Assembly (NCBI GenBank): GCA_016795025.1
Contig: JAEUIR010000011.1
Coordinates: 1 to 42,932 of the forward strand
Direction of reading: 5' to 3'
DNA length: 42,932 nucleotides
From: Phycisphaerales bacterium
GTDB lineage: Bacteria > Planctomycetota > Phycisphaerae > UBA1845 > Fen-1342
Part shown: piece by piece, positions 32,995 to 40,956 of the stretch
How the letters are laid out: each line of letters starts with the position of its first letter
Position numbering within the stretch: the stretch's first letter is position 1
Translations under genes and position numbers: made by a program
The notes under the pieces: generated by a model
Told to the model about the DNA's origin: nothing
Database searches by the model: none
The model's input: only the letters and a program-made list of their open reading frames with translations

Positions 32995-34047
32995 CTACGG
33001 TTCGATGTAAATTCGCTGCTGGCGCACCGGCACGACCTCGCCGATTTCCACAGCCCAAATCGCTCCCGCCGAGCGCAGTTCGCTGATGATTCGATCGGCA
33101 TTCTCAGCCAAAACACTAAGCAGCAACCCGCCGGAAGTCTGGGCGTCCAGTAACACACCGACCAGCGCGTCTTCGATGCCCGATGCCACTGTCAGGCGAT
33201 CACCCAGATATTCGCGTGTGGATTTTGCCGCGCGCGTCAAAACACCCAGCCGGGCCATGTCCAATGTCCGCGCCAGTAGCGGCACGTTTCCCGCGCGGAT
33301 CACGATCGACGCGTTCGAGCCGTCGGCCATTTCAAACGCATGGCCGACCAGGCCGAACCCCGTTACATCGGTGCAGGCGTTTGCTCCAATCCTTACGGCT
33401 GTTTCGGAGGCTGCGCGATTCAGCGTGGTCATTGCGCAAATTGCCTCAGCTAGCGCCTCCGCGGGGATTTTTCCGCTCTTAGCCGCGCTGGTCAGAACGC
33501 CGCTGCCCAGCGGCTTGGTCAGGATCAGCCGATCGCCCGGCCGCGCGCCGGCGTTTGTCAGGATTCGATTCGGATGCACGCGACCGGTTACGGCCAAACC
33601 AAATTTCACTTCGGCGTCGCGGACACTGTGCCCGCCCACGACGACGCAATCCGCTTGTGCGCAAACATCCGCGCCGCCGCGCAGGATCTCCACGAGCACG
33701 CCGTGGTCGAGCTCCTGATCGGGGAAGCCCACGATATTCAGCGCCGTGAGCGGCGTGCCCCCCATTGCATAAATGTCGCTGAGCGCGTTGGCGGCGGCGA
33801 TGCGCCCGAAGTCATACGGGTCGTCCACAAGCGGCGGAAAGAAATCGACGGTTTGCACGAGCGCCAGATCGGGCGCAATACGAAACACGCCCGCGTCGTC
33901 GAACGTGGATGTTCCGACGAGCAGATCTGGGTGGGTCACGGGCTTCAACTGACGCAGCACCTGCGCCATTGCCGCTTGCGGCAGTTTGCCGGCTCAACCC
34001 GCGCACGATGCGTACGCGGTCAGTCGCTTTTTGCGAGACTCGTTCAC
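32995..34047 (-). CDS. selD: Selenide, water dikinase (selenophosphate synthetase), itself a predicted selenoprotein
   Basis: SelD makes selenophosphate from selenide and ATP. The obvious frame starts at an internal ATG (33969), too short at the N-terminus. Reading upstream in frame gives RKKRLTAYASCAG-U-AGKLPQ, where U is TGA at 33994-33996. This aligns with the family N-terminus RLTQYSHGAGCGCK, placing TGA at the catalytic cysteine (residue 18) and Lys21 at the essential lysine. GTG 34047 has AAAGGG five bases upstream, giving 350 residues with Sec, a normal SelD length. The rest is intact: TSTFDDAGVFRI, TVDFFPPLVDDPYDFG, VVGGHSVRD, TDVTGFGLVGHA and QTSGGLL. SelA, SelB and tRNA-Sec are not in the window. 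Divergent from rsmA. Confidence 0.92.
33950..33996 (-). promoter_or_regulatory. UGA recoding site with candidate bacterial SECIS hairpins
   Basis: TGA is at 33994-33996. Counting from it, hairpin 1 pairs +11 to +15 with +20 to +24 (TGCCG/CGGCA, loop CAAG). Hairpin 2 pairs +26 to +33 with +37 to +44 (eight pairs including one G-U, loop GTG). Loop distances and a G at the loop start fit the general bacterial SECIS pattern. Which hairpin SelB would bind is not decidable here. Confidence 0.6.
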
Positions 34048-34097
34048 GCAGACCCTTTCAGCGCCGGGCAGGCGGCGAAGCGATCCATGCGCCTGCA

Positions 34098-34125
34098 TTG
34101 ACAATCACGCCAATGCGGCGAAACT
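34098..34125 (+). promoter_or_regulatory. Candidate promoter of rsmA, near-leaderless
   Basis: A perfect TTGACA (34098-34103), a 16-base spacer and GAAACT (34120-34125, three of six) end seven bases before ATG 34133. No ribosome site is seen. Confidence 0.35.
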
Positions 34126-34132
34126 CGCACGC

Positions 34133-35008
34133 ATGGCCGGACAGACCCTTTCAGAAATCCGTGCGTTGCTGGCAGCTCGCGGGCTTTCGCCGCGCCACCG
34201 TTATGGACAGAATTTCCTGATCGACCTCAATCTTATGCGAAAGCTCATCGCGGCGGCGGAGCTTTCGCCGACGGATGTGGTGCTCGAAGTCGGTCCGGGC
34301 ACGGGATCTCTCACGGAGCTGCTGCTCGAATCCGGCGCGCGGGTTGTCGCCGTGGAAATCGACGGTGGTTTGGCGGAGCTGTTGCGCGAGCGCTTCGCGA
34401 GCGCGGCGAATTTCACCCTCGTCGAAGGCGACGCGCTGTCCGGCAAGCATGGAATCAATCGAATGGCGCTCGACGCCGTCCGGGCCGGCGTCGCCGAGAC
34501 GGGCGGGAAACTCAAGCTGGTTGCCAATCTGCCCTATGCCGCAGCGACGCCACTGCTCATGAACCTTGTGCTGTCCGACCTACCGTGGGACCGCATCGTT
34601 TGCACAATTCAAAAGGAAGTCGGCGAGCGCATCACGGCGACGGCCGGCTCGGATCAGTACGGTGTGCTTTCCGTTGTGATGCAAACATTAGGCACGCCCC
34701 GCGTGATCGCCGTTCTACCCGGCCATGTGTTCTGGCCGGCGCCGGATGTGGATTCGGTGATCATGCTGATCACGCCTCGCGCGCCGCGGCTGATTGGGGC
34801 GAATGAGCTGCCCGCCTATTCAAGCGTGGTGCATGAGGCATTTCTCCATCGACGCAAGAAACTGCGGCGGCTGGTGAAACGGTTTGGAGAAGACGCCGAG
34901 GCGCGGCTGTTCGCCGAAACAGGCGTCAATCCCGATGCGCGGCCTGAAGATCTTTCGCCGGCGCAATGGCTGGGGTTCTTTCGGTCGCTCCAATCGCTGC
35001 GTGCCTAA
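34133..35008 (+). CDS. rsmA: 16S rRNA (adenine1518-N6/adenine1519-N6) dimethyltransferase
   Basis: RsmA (KsgA) dimethylates two adjacent adenines near the 3' end of 16S rRNA during small-subunit assembly. I start at ATG 34133 (MAGQTLSEIRALLAARGLSP), giving 291 residues; the frame extends to 33986 but would overlap the selD leader. Motifs: HRYGQNFLID, VLEVGPGTGSLTELLL (SAM motif I), VAVEIDGGLAELL (motif II), the catalytic NLPYAAATPLLM, and the C-terminal HEAFLHRRKKLRR. Its 3' end overlaps the convergent hydrolase gene by 83 bases. Confidence 0.95.
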   Translation: MAGQTLSEIRALLAARGLSPRHRYGQNFLIDLNLMRKLIAAAELSPTDVVLEVGPGTGSLTELLLESGARVVAVEIDGGLAELLRERFASAANFTLVEGDALSGKHGINRMALDAVRAGVAETGGKLKLVANLPYAAATPLLMNLVLSDLPWDRIVCTIQKEVGERITATAGSDQYGVLSVVMQTLGTPRVIAVLPGHVFWPAPDVDSVIMLITPRAPRLIGANELPAYSSVVHEAFLHRRKKLRRLVKRFGEDAEARLFAETGVNPDARPEDLSPAQWLGFFRSLQSLRA

Positions 35009-35747
35009 GCAGATTGTTCGCGACGTAGGCCTGCACAAATTCGGGGCTGGTTGAATCGGTGTGTCCGCCGAAATAGCCGAATTTGGTGAATTCATCGCGC
35101 CAGCGGATATTCACGATTCGAGCGCTGTGTGTTTTCGACTGCAATCCCACCTGTCCCACGCCGGGCGTCGCGATCTTGCCGTCGATGGTGCCGACGATTT
35201 GCATTGGTCCGGCCAGCACCGCGTCGCGATCCGAGCAATAGCAGTAAATTTTTTCGCGGATGTGCTTGAGGGCGCTGGTCACGTCATAGTCATACGAAAG
35301 ACTCGACGACAGAAGCACTACGCTATCGACCGTGTAACCCTCGCGCAGATTTTCGCACGCCCAGATCGCGATGCCTGACCCGGCCGACAGCCCGACGAGA
35401 TAAATCGTCGGCTCGGGCGGATCATTCTCGCCGCGATTTTCACGATACCAGTCGGTGTATTGCTCGATCAGCCGAGCAAGCTGCTCCGCCCGGATTCGCG
35501 CATTGATGCGCACCGTCTGGTCGATCGCGATGTTGAATGAGACTGTCCACATGTACGCGGCGACTTCGCCGCGATAGCCGGCCGCTTCCAAGCCCTGGCG
35601 AATGCCGTTCTCGCCGAAATCCGTGTTTCCGGCGCCTGGGCAATAAACCGTCCAGCCCAGTCTGGCGCGATCCGAGAATGTCGGCGCGCAGCCGCACGCA
35701 AGCAGCAGTGCCGCGCCAAACAGGATCATCGCAACCGCGGATTTCAT
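34926..35747 (-). CDS. Lipoprotein alpha/beta-hydrolase-like protein
   Basis: This protein has 273 residues from ATG 35747 (MKSAVAMILFGAALLLACGC); the lipobox LLAC marks a lipidated cysteine. The body has a nucleophile-elbow motif YLVGLSAGSGIAIW, so Ser in GLSAG is the likely nucleophile. A late acid (SDRDAVLAG) and a C-terminal histidine segment (FGYFGGHTDS) complete a plausible triad. It may be a serine hydrolase or lipase-like protein on the membrane; the substrate is unknown. Its C-terminal 27 codons lie over the end of rsmA on the opposite strand, and both reading frames look genuine. The next gene on this strand is 84 bases upstream. Confidence 0.82.
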   Translation of the reverse strand: MKSAVAMILFGAALLLACGCAPTFSDRARLGWTVYCPGAGNTDFGENGIRQGLEAAGYRGEVAAYMWTVSFNIAIDQTVRINARIRAEQLARLIEQYTDWYRENRGENDPPEPTIYLVGLSAGSGIAIWACENLREGYTVDSVVLLSSSLSYDYDVTSALKHIREKIYCYCSDRDAVLAGPMQIVGTIDGKIATPGVGQVGLQSKTHSARIVNIRWRDEFTKFGYFGGHTDSTSPEFVQAYVANNLLRHAAIGATERTPAIAPAKDLQAAHRD

Positions 35748-35831
35748 TCGCTTATGCCCACTCGACCGCCAATCGACGAAGCCACCACAGCCCCCCAACA
35801 ACTCTATTCACAGGATTCGGGGCGGCCGCCC

Positions 35832-36293
35832 TCAATCCCGCCCTTGATCGCTTGAGCCGCGAAAACCCGGGATTTTGATATTTTCTTCCGGCTTGTCGTC
35901 CGGGTGAACCGCGAACACCTCCACGCGCGCGATATCCTCGAACGGCACCACGATTACGTACGAACCGACCTTGTAGTTTTCATCCACCGGCTGACATTCA
36001 AACGCCAGCGCGCTGCTCATGCCGACGTCGGCCATTTCTTTCATTTCGTACGTCAGTCCGTCCTTCATGTACAGAACGACGCGCGCGTCCAGCGCATTTC
36101 GATACGCGGTGAATTCTGGCGTTGGTTCATTCTTGCGATCGGCTTTTGGGAACTTTTTCAGCGCGCAGCGAAACTTCGCTTCGTCAATCTGCCGCCGTAA
36201 GCCGCCGCCGTGAAACCAGTCATAGTTGAACATGGCGTTCCATTTCTCGTCCTGGATCGATCCGCGTGCGCGATACGAGTTGATCGGCTGCAA
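35832..36293 (-). CDS. Protein of unknown function, about 153 residues
   Basis: I do not recognise a family. The frame can start at TTG 36293 (AGG four bases upstream, high third-position GC) or at ATG 36233, giving 153 or 133 residues. The product is hydrophilic without signal or membrane segments. It has an N-terminal FNYDWFHGGGLRRQID, a basic middle, and a beta-rich second half (ARVVLYMKDGLTYEMKEMAD, then YVIVVPFEDIARVEVFAV) ending in a charged tail. The second half could be a small beta-barrel of PilZ-like type, but the diagnostic arginine motif is absent. Divergent from queG. Confidence 0.6.
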   Translation of the reverse strand: MQPINSYRARGSIQDEKWNAMFNYDWFHGGGLRRQIDEAKFRCALKKFPKADRKNEPTPEFTAYRNALDARVVLYMKDGLTYEMKEMADVGMSSALAFECQPVDENYKVGSYVIVVPFEDIARVEVFAVHPDDKPEENIKIPGFRGSSDQGRD

Positions 36294-36309
36294 TCAACCT
36301 GGATATCAT
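36280..36309 (+). promoter_or_regulatory. Candidate promoter giving a leaderless queG mRNA
   Basis: TTGATC (36280-36285), an 18-base spacer and TATCAT (36304-36309, five of six), ending seven bases before GTG 36317. Confidence 0.4.
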
Positions 36310-36316
36310 CACGCTT

Positions 36317-37291
36317 GTGACGCCTCACGACCGATCGCGCGTGCTCAAATCGATCGGCGCCCGCCTTGGCTTCGACCTCGTCGGGGCGACTCCCGCGGAG
36401 CCGCTGGAGCGAGCCACGTATTATAGGCAATGGCTTGCCGCGGGCCATCACGGCGAAATGTCATATCTCGCTCGAAACGCCGAGCTTCGCAACGACCCAA
36501 AATCGCTGCTGCCGGGCGCAAGATCGATCATCTCCGTCGCCATGAATTATTTTCGCGAAGACGAGGGCGATCAGGCGCACGTTGGCGAAGAAACCGGCCG
36601 GGTCGCCCGCTATGCCCGAGGTCGCGACTATCACATCGTATTACGTGAACGGCTGACGAGTCTGGCCGAACAGCTTCGCGAGGCGTTCAACGAGCCGTTC
36701 GAGTCGCGCGTGTGCGTGGATACCGCGCCGCTGCTGGAACGCGAGGTCGCTCGATTAGCCGGGATCGGCTGGATCGGCAAGAACACGTGTGTTTTGAACA
36801 ACAAGCTCGGCTCATATCTGTTCCTTGGCGAGCTGCTCATTACGCTTGAATTCGCCCCCGATTCGCCGATGCCAGATCATTGCGGCTCATGCACGCGCTG
36901 CCTCGATGCCTGCCCAACGCAGGCGTTTGCTGGCCCATATAAGCTCGACGCCCGGCGCTGCATTTCCTACTGGACGATCGAGCATCGCGGCGACGTGCCG
37001 GAGCCTGACGCGCGCGGCATCGGCGATTGGCTGTTCGGCTGCGATATTTGCCAGGAAGTTTGCCCCTTCAACACACGCGCGCCAATCACACCGCACGCGG
37101 AATTCCGGGAAACGCTCGTTCCGGCCCGCATTCCGCTCGCGAAGGTGATTGACCTGCGATCGTCGGCCTGGAAACGGATGACGCTGGCGAGCGCTGCCGG
37201 CCGCGCGACGCGCCGCATGTGGCAACGTAACGCCGCGATCGTCGCGGCGAATCTGCGCGGGACGCGAGGCACGGGCGGCCGCGACGCTTGA
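36317..37291 (+). CDS. queG: Epoxyqueuosine reductase
   Basis: QueG carries out the last step of queuosine synthesis in tRNA, reducing epoxyqueuosine with cobalamin and two 4Fe-4S clusters. It has 324 residues from a GTG start. Cluster ligands are in CGSCTRCLDACPT and CDICQEVCPF. The conserved VCVDTAPLLEREVARLAG carries the proposed proton-donor aspartate, and GWIGKNTCVLNNKLGSY is a family hallmark. The N-terminal domain (GFDLVGATPAEPLE, then MSYLARN) is typical. No ribosome site is seen; a -10-like box lies just before the start. No other queuosine genes are in the window. Confidence 0.95.
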   Translation: MTPHDRSRVLKSIGARLGFDLVGATPAEPLERATYYRQWLAAGHHGEMSYLARNAELRNDPKSLLPGARSIISVAMNYFREDEGDQAHVGEETGRVARYARGRDYHIVLRERLTSLAEQLREAFNEPFESRVCVDTAPLLEREVARLAGIGWIGKNTCVLNNKLGSYLFLGELLITLEFAPDSPMPDHCGSCTRCLDACPTQAFAGPYKLDARRCISYWTIEHRGDVPEPDARGIGDWLFGCDICQEVCPFNTRAPITPHAEFRETLVPARIPLAKVIDLRSSAWKRMTLASAAGRATRRMWQRNAAIVAANLRGTRGTGGRDA

Positions 37292-37328
37292 CGAGCCGCT
37301 AAAATATGGGGGTGGCGGTCTGAATGTT

Positions 37329-38993
37329 ATGAGAAGCGGGAAGACGAACGGACAAATCGAATCTACGTCGCCTCGTACGAACGTGGCGAAAGAGCTGGGT
37401 CCGCTTGCGCCATCCGTGCGCTTCGTTATTTTCGAAGCCGACGATTTCGGCGCGCTATATGCGTTCAATGAGGGAATACGTGCCGCGTTTCATCAGGGGC
37501 AGCTCAACAGCACCTGCCTGCTGGCGAACGGCTTTGCCTATCGCCACGCGATCGAGGATGTCTTACCGAGTTGCCCCGGTCTGGGAATCGGCGCACATCT
37601 GGTGTTGAATGAAGGGCCGCCAATCGCCGCGCGCGAGCGCGTTGCGCGCCTGCTGAACCGCGACGGGGCGCTGCGGCGCGGATTCCGTTGGCTGATCGAT
37701 ATGGCGCAGACCAGCGCCGGTCTCGCGCAGATCGAGATCGAGTTTCGAGCACAGATCGAAAAAATGCTCGCCGACGGCGTCCGGCTCGATCATTTCAACT
37801 CGCACCAGCACGTGCATATGATTCCGCCGATTTTTCGCCTGATGTGCCGTCTCGCGCGGGAATACGGCATTCGCAGCGTGCGGCTGACGCGCGAGCTGCC
37901 ATATGCCGCAGGAACCTGGCGAAAGCGGCTCCAGCCCTGGCTGAACTCGAATATCGTGAAGCGCGTGTTGCTCAACGCCTATGCGCGCCTGGACGAGTTG
38001 GCCGCACAACGCTTCGGCCTGGCGACTACCGATTATTTCATCGGCGTGAATTACACTGCGCAGATGAGCGTGAGCGCGTTGCTGGACGGGCTGCGCGCGA
38101 CGCCGTACGGCACGGTCGAGGTTTTATTGCACCCGGCCATCGCGCCAGACCCGCGCGATACGCATTATCCCGACCCAGCGGTGCGGCGCTACGCCACCGC
38201 AAAACAGCGGGCGATGGAGCTGCGGACGCTGCGTTCGCCGCGGTTGGCTGAGTTTCTCGCCCGCGAAGATTGGAAACCGATGAATTTCACGACCTGGTCG
38301 AGCCAGAAAACCGTTGAGCCGCTGCGCACGTTCGAGCCGCCGATCGAGCCGCATGTGCGTCAAGCCGCGAGCGCGATCGAGTTGCACTGCCCGCCGTGGG
38401 TGTCCGAGGCGCAGGACGACAGCCGGGCGTTCGCCGAACTGATCGCCTCGCAGACGCAACCGGGCCAGCGCGTTCTCGACATCGGCACAGGCACGGGAGT
38501 CGCCGCCATCACGCTCGCGCGGCTCGGCCGCGACGTGGTCGCATCGGACATCATGAGCGCCGCCGTGAGCACGGCTCGCGCAAATGCCGAACGCAACGGC
38601 GTAAAAATCGAGTGCGTGACGTCGGACCTGCTCGACAACATCAGCGGCAGGTTCGATCTGATCGCGTTCAATCTGCCGTATGGCTTTGGCCCGGACAACA
38701 TCGCGACGGCGTTCGCCAAGCATGTGCTGCGGCGCATTCCGTTCATTCGCCGAAATTCCGGCCTGGCCATGCCGCGCACCGTACTGCGATTCCATCAGCA
38801 GTTGGTCGAGCGCCTGGTTCGCGGAGCCCCTGCGCATCTGAACGCCGGCGGGGCGGTGCTGCTGCACGCCTATGAATCCGAAGTGACATCGCTCGCTCGG
38901 GCTTTGCCGGCCGGCGCGACGATGGAATTGCTGCTTCACGCGGGCCTGACGAATCGCACAGTGGGCATGCTGTTTCGGCTGCCGCACGAATGA
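37329..38993 (+). CDS. YdjC/ChbG-family deacetylase fused to a SAM methyltransferase
   Basis: This 554-residue protein has two domains. Residues 30-310 are a YdjC-type carbohydrate deacetylase, with FEADDFG (metal-binding Asp38/Asp39) and DHFNSHQHVHMIPP (His159, His161, His163), plus VEVLLHPA. Relatives remove N-acetyl groups from chito-oligosaccharides or hopanoid sugars. After a linker, residues 360-554 form a class I methyltransferase: VLDIGTGTGVAAITLA (Asp384 in motif I), VASDIMSAAV and NLPYGFGP (448-451), the N-[LP]-P-[YF] type motif of N-methyltransferases. A deacetylated amino sugar as substrate for N-methylation is an attractive idea but is inference. The stop overlaps the next gene by ATGA. 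Confidence 0.86.
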   Translation: MRSGKTNGQIESTSPRTNVAKELGPLAPSVRFVIFEADDFGALYAFNEGIRAAFHQGQLNSTCLLANGFAYRHAIEDVLPSCPGLGIGAHLVLNEGPPIAARERVARLLNRDGALRRGFRWLIDMAQTSAGLAQIEIEFRAQIEKMLADGVRLDHFNSHQHVHMIPPIFRLMCRLAREYGIRSVRLTRELPYAAGTWRKRLQPWLNSNIVKRVLLNAYARLDELAAQRFGLATTDYFIGVNYTAQMSVSALLDGLRATPYGTVEVLLHPAIAPDPRDTHYPDPAVRRYATAKQRAMELRTLRSPRLAEFLAREDWKPMNFTTWSSQKTVEPLRTFEPPIEPHVRQAASAIELHCPPWVSEAQDDSRAFAELIASQTQPGQRVLDIGTGTGVAAITLARLGRDVVASDIMSAAVSTARANAERNGVKIECVTSDLLDNISGRFDLIAFNLPYGFGPDNIATAFAKHVLRRIPFIRRNSGLAMPRTVLRFHQQLVERLVRGAPAHLNAGGAVLLHAYESEVTSLARALPAGATMELLLHAGLTNRTVGMLFRLPHE

Positions 38994-40174
38994 ACCCGCG
39001 CGCCGCGCACGTTGACCGTTACGGGCTGATTTACGCATTGCTGATTTATGTCGTATCGCGCGCGATCGTCATGACCGCGGCGCTGCTGGCTCCGCTGCAC
39101 ACGGCGAATCGCGAGCCCGGCTTATTTTGGGTGGACCCACCCACGATCCGTTGGGACGCCGGCCACTATCGCTACATCCTGATGTTCGGCTATCCGCCGC
39201 AGCCATCCGACACGACCGCGTTTTTTCCGGCGTATCCGCTGGTAACCTGGCCGCTGGCCAAGCTGACCGGCCGTCCGGACCTGTCGCTGGTGATCGTGTC
39301 GCATGTATGTGGGGCCGGCGCGATCGCGTTTTTCTATTTGTGGGCGCGGCGGCGCGCGGACGCCGATCTGGCGCTGCGCGCGGTGGCCCTGGTTTGCTCG
39401 TATCCGCCAGCCATGTTTTTCAGCACAGGTTATAGCGAGGGGTTGTTTCTGTTGTGCGTGGCGGCGGCGCTCTATTTTCTGGAACGCGAATGGTTCTGGC
39501 GCGCGGCGCTGACGAGCGCGCTGGCGACCGGAACGCGTCCGACCGGCATTGTCATCGCCGCAATCGTGATGCTGTACTTCCTGACATCGCACCGCGCAAT
39601 TGCCTGGCCGCGGCGGCTCACTCGCGCAGCCGCGCTCGGCTTTGCCTCCCTCGCGGGGATTCTGGCGCACGAAGCGTTCCTTTGGCGCTATTACGGCCGG
39701 GCCGATGCTTACTTCGCGGCGCAGGAATCCTGGAAGCCGAAAGAGCGGCCGGATTACTGGCGGCGCGTCGTGACGCTGAAACCCGTGTTGCAGCCGGCGC
39801 TTGAACCGATCAAGGGCCTCGCACGCGCGGATTTCGCCGCGCTGAAAAATCCGGCCACCTGGAACCAATTCTGGAACGTGAGTCTGCTGACAATCGCAAT
39901 CTGCGGGCTGGTCGGGCCGGGGCGCTGGCCGCGCGTGCCGTTTCTGATACCAATCCTGATGTTTCTGATGGGCTATCTGGCCGATCCGGCAGGCGGGGCG
40001 CGGCTGGTTGGGATCGCTCGCTATCAACTGGCGGCGCTGCCCTGTTTCGCTTGGTTGGCGGGCGTGCGCGGGCTTCGCGGCGGGTTAATCCCGATTGGTC
40101 TGCTCTGCGCGGCGCTGATGCTGCTACAAGTGCGCTATGTGCAGCTATTCTGCGACTGGGTTCTGGTTAGCTGA
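38990..40174 (+). CDS. PIG-V-like GT-C mannosyltransferase-type membrane protein
   Basis: The 394-residue integral membrane protein has about eight to ten helices. Family-like signatures are RWDAGHYRYILMFGYPP near residue 55 and TAFFPAYPLVTWPLAKL, as in PIG-V-related GT-C transferases that use polyprenyl-phosphate sugars. FSTGYSEGLFLLCVAAALY and GTRPTGIVIAAIV are further matches. It starts within the stop of the YdjC-methyltransferase gene (four-base overlap), so the two are translationally coupled and probably act on the same glycan or glycolipid. The C-terminus overlaps the convergent EVE gene by eight bases. Confidence 0.85.
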   Translation: MNPRAAHVDRYGLIYALLIYVVSRAIVMTAALLAPLHTANREPGLFWVDPPTIRWDAGHYRYILMFGYPPQPSDTTAFFPAYPLVTWPLAKLTGRPDLSLVIVSHVCGAGAIAFFYLWARRRADADLALRAVALVCSYPPAMFFSTGYSEGLFLLCVAAALYFLEREWFWRAALTSALATGTRPTGIVIAAIVMLYFLTSHRAIAWPRRLTRAAALGFASLAGILAHEAFLWRYYGRADAYFAAQESWKPKERPDYWRRVVTLKPVLQPALEPIKGLARADFAALKNPATWNQFWNVSLLTIAICGLVGPGRWPRVPFLIPILMFLMGYLADPAGGARLVGIARYQLAALPCFAWLAGVRGLRGGLIPIGLLCAALMLLQVRYVQLFCDWVLVS

Positions 40175-40583
40175 GCGGCTTTTTTGACATCGCAATAATG
40201 CGCTTCCAGTGGTCGCTGGAAACGGGCATCACGGAAAGGCGGCTGATGCGGACGAGATCGAACGAAGCAAACGCATCATCGGCCTTGATCTCGCCGAGCG
40301 TCACGGGACGTTTCAGGAATTCCTCGAACACGACGTCAACCAGCACGCTCATTTGGCTCTCGTCAGCGGGGTCGGGCTGCGGATCACCCGCTACGCGAGC
40401 CGTTGCGACGACCGCCTTTTCACCGCCGGTGTGATACAACAGAACGCGATCTCCGGCGCGCATTGCTCGCAGATTCAGCCGAGCCGCGGCATTCCGCACG
40501 CCATCCCAGGTGGTGCGCTGGTCGCGTGCCAAGTCGCGGGCTGAATACTCGTCGGGCTCGGATTTGATGAGCCAATTCGGCAA
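40167..40583 (-). CDS. EVE-domain protein
   Basis: This protein has 138 residues from a TTG start. EVE domains are PUA-like folds that bind modified bases in DNA or RNA. Segments match the family: NWLIKSEPDEYSARDL, TTWDGVRNAAARLNLRAMRA, GDRVLLYHTGGEKAVVATAR and the late block FDLVRISRLSVMPVSSDHW. It consists of the domain alone. No modification gene adjoins it; the fused methyltransferase-nuclease lies far away. Convergent with the GT-C gene. Confidence 0.92.
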   Translation of the reverse strand: MPNWLIKSEPDEYSARDLARDQRTTWDGVRNAAARLNLRAMRAGDRVLLYHTGGEKAVVATARVAGDPQPDPADESQMSVLVDVVFEEFLKRPVTLGEIKADDAFASFDLVRISRLSVMPVSSDHWKRIIAMSKKPLS

Positions 40584-40634
40584 CGCATGCGCCCGTGTTG
40601 CATCAGATAAAACAGTCTTGGCGGTGCTGGTGCA

Positions 40635-40772
40635 CTACGCCCAGATGTCAACGATCTGGAACACCGCGCCGAGCGTCCCCAGGATCGCGTCCGCCACCGA
40701 GCAGCCAGACTGAAAAACGCAGCCACCGCAAACCGTGGCCAGAATCATCAGCTTTCGCATCGATCGGTTCAT
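40635..40772 (-). CDS. Very small membrane or lipoprotein-like protein
   Basis: This 45-residue protein starts at ATG 40772, with GGAGG about ten bases upstream. The product reads MNRSMRKLMILATVCGGCVF then QSGCSVADAILG. It has a basic start, a hydrophobic core, and a cysteine that could be lipidated although the QSGC box is atypical. The rest is a second hydrophobic helix. Short proteins of this layout are frequent in planctomycete genomes. Function unknown. The longer frame to 41057 would run into the lepB start and lacks support. Confidence 0.6.
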   Translation of the reverse strand: MNRSMRKLMILATVCGGCVFQSGCSVADAILGTLGAVFQIVDIWA

Positions 40773-40956
40773 TTTCGCATCGCCTCCATGCATGTTCTTT
40801 TCGGGGAAACCGAGCCATACACTGCGAAAAATCGTATGGCGCGGCAAAGTAAACGGCAAGCCGTCGCCCCGCGTTGACCCGCGAAAGCGACGCCGATAGC
40901 CTTCAAACTCGTGCGGGCGGCGCGCGAGGCCGCAGGCGCGGCCGGGTTCTCGGGCA

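Noticed and set aside
32995-33969. selD read as a normal gene starting at ATG 33969, or as a pseudogene with a premature stop
   Set aside because: The ATG start deletes the conserved catalytic segment, which is present and intact just upstream except for TGA at the Cys/Sec position, with its own GTG and ribosome site.
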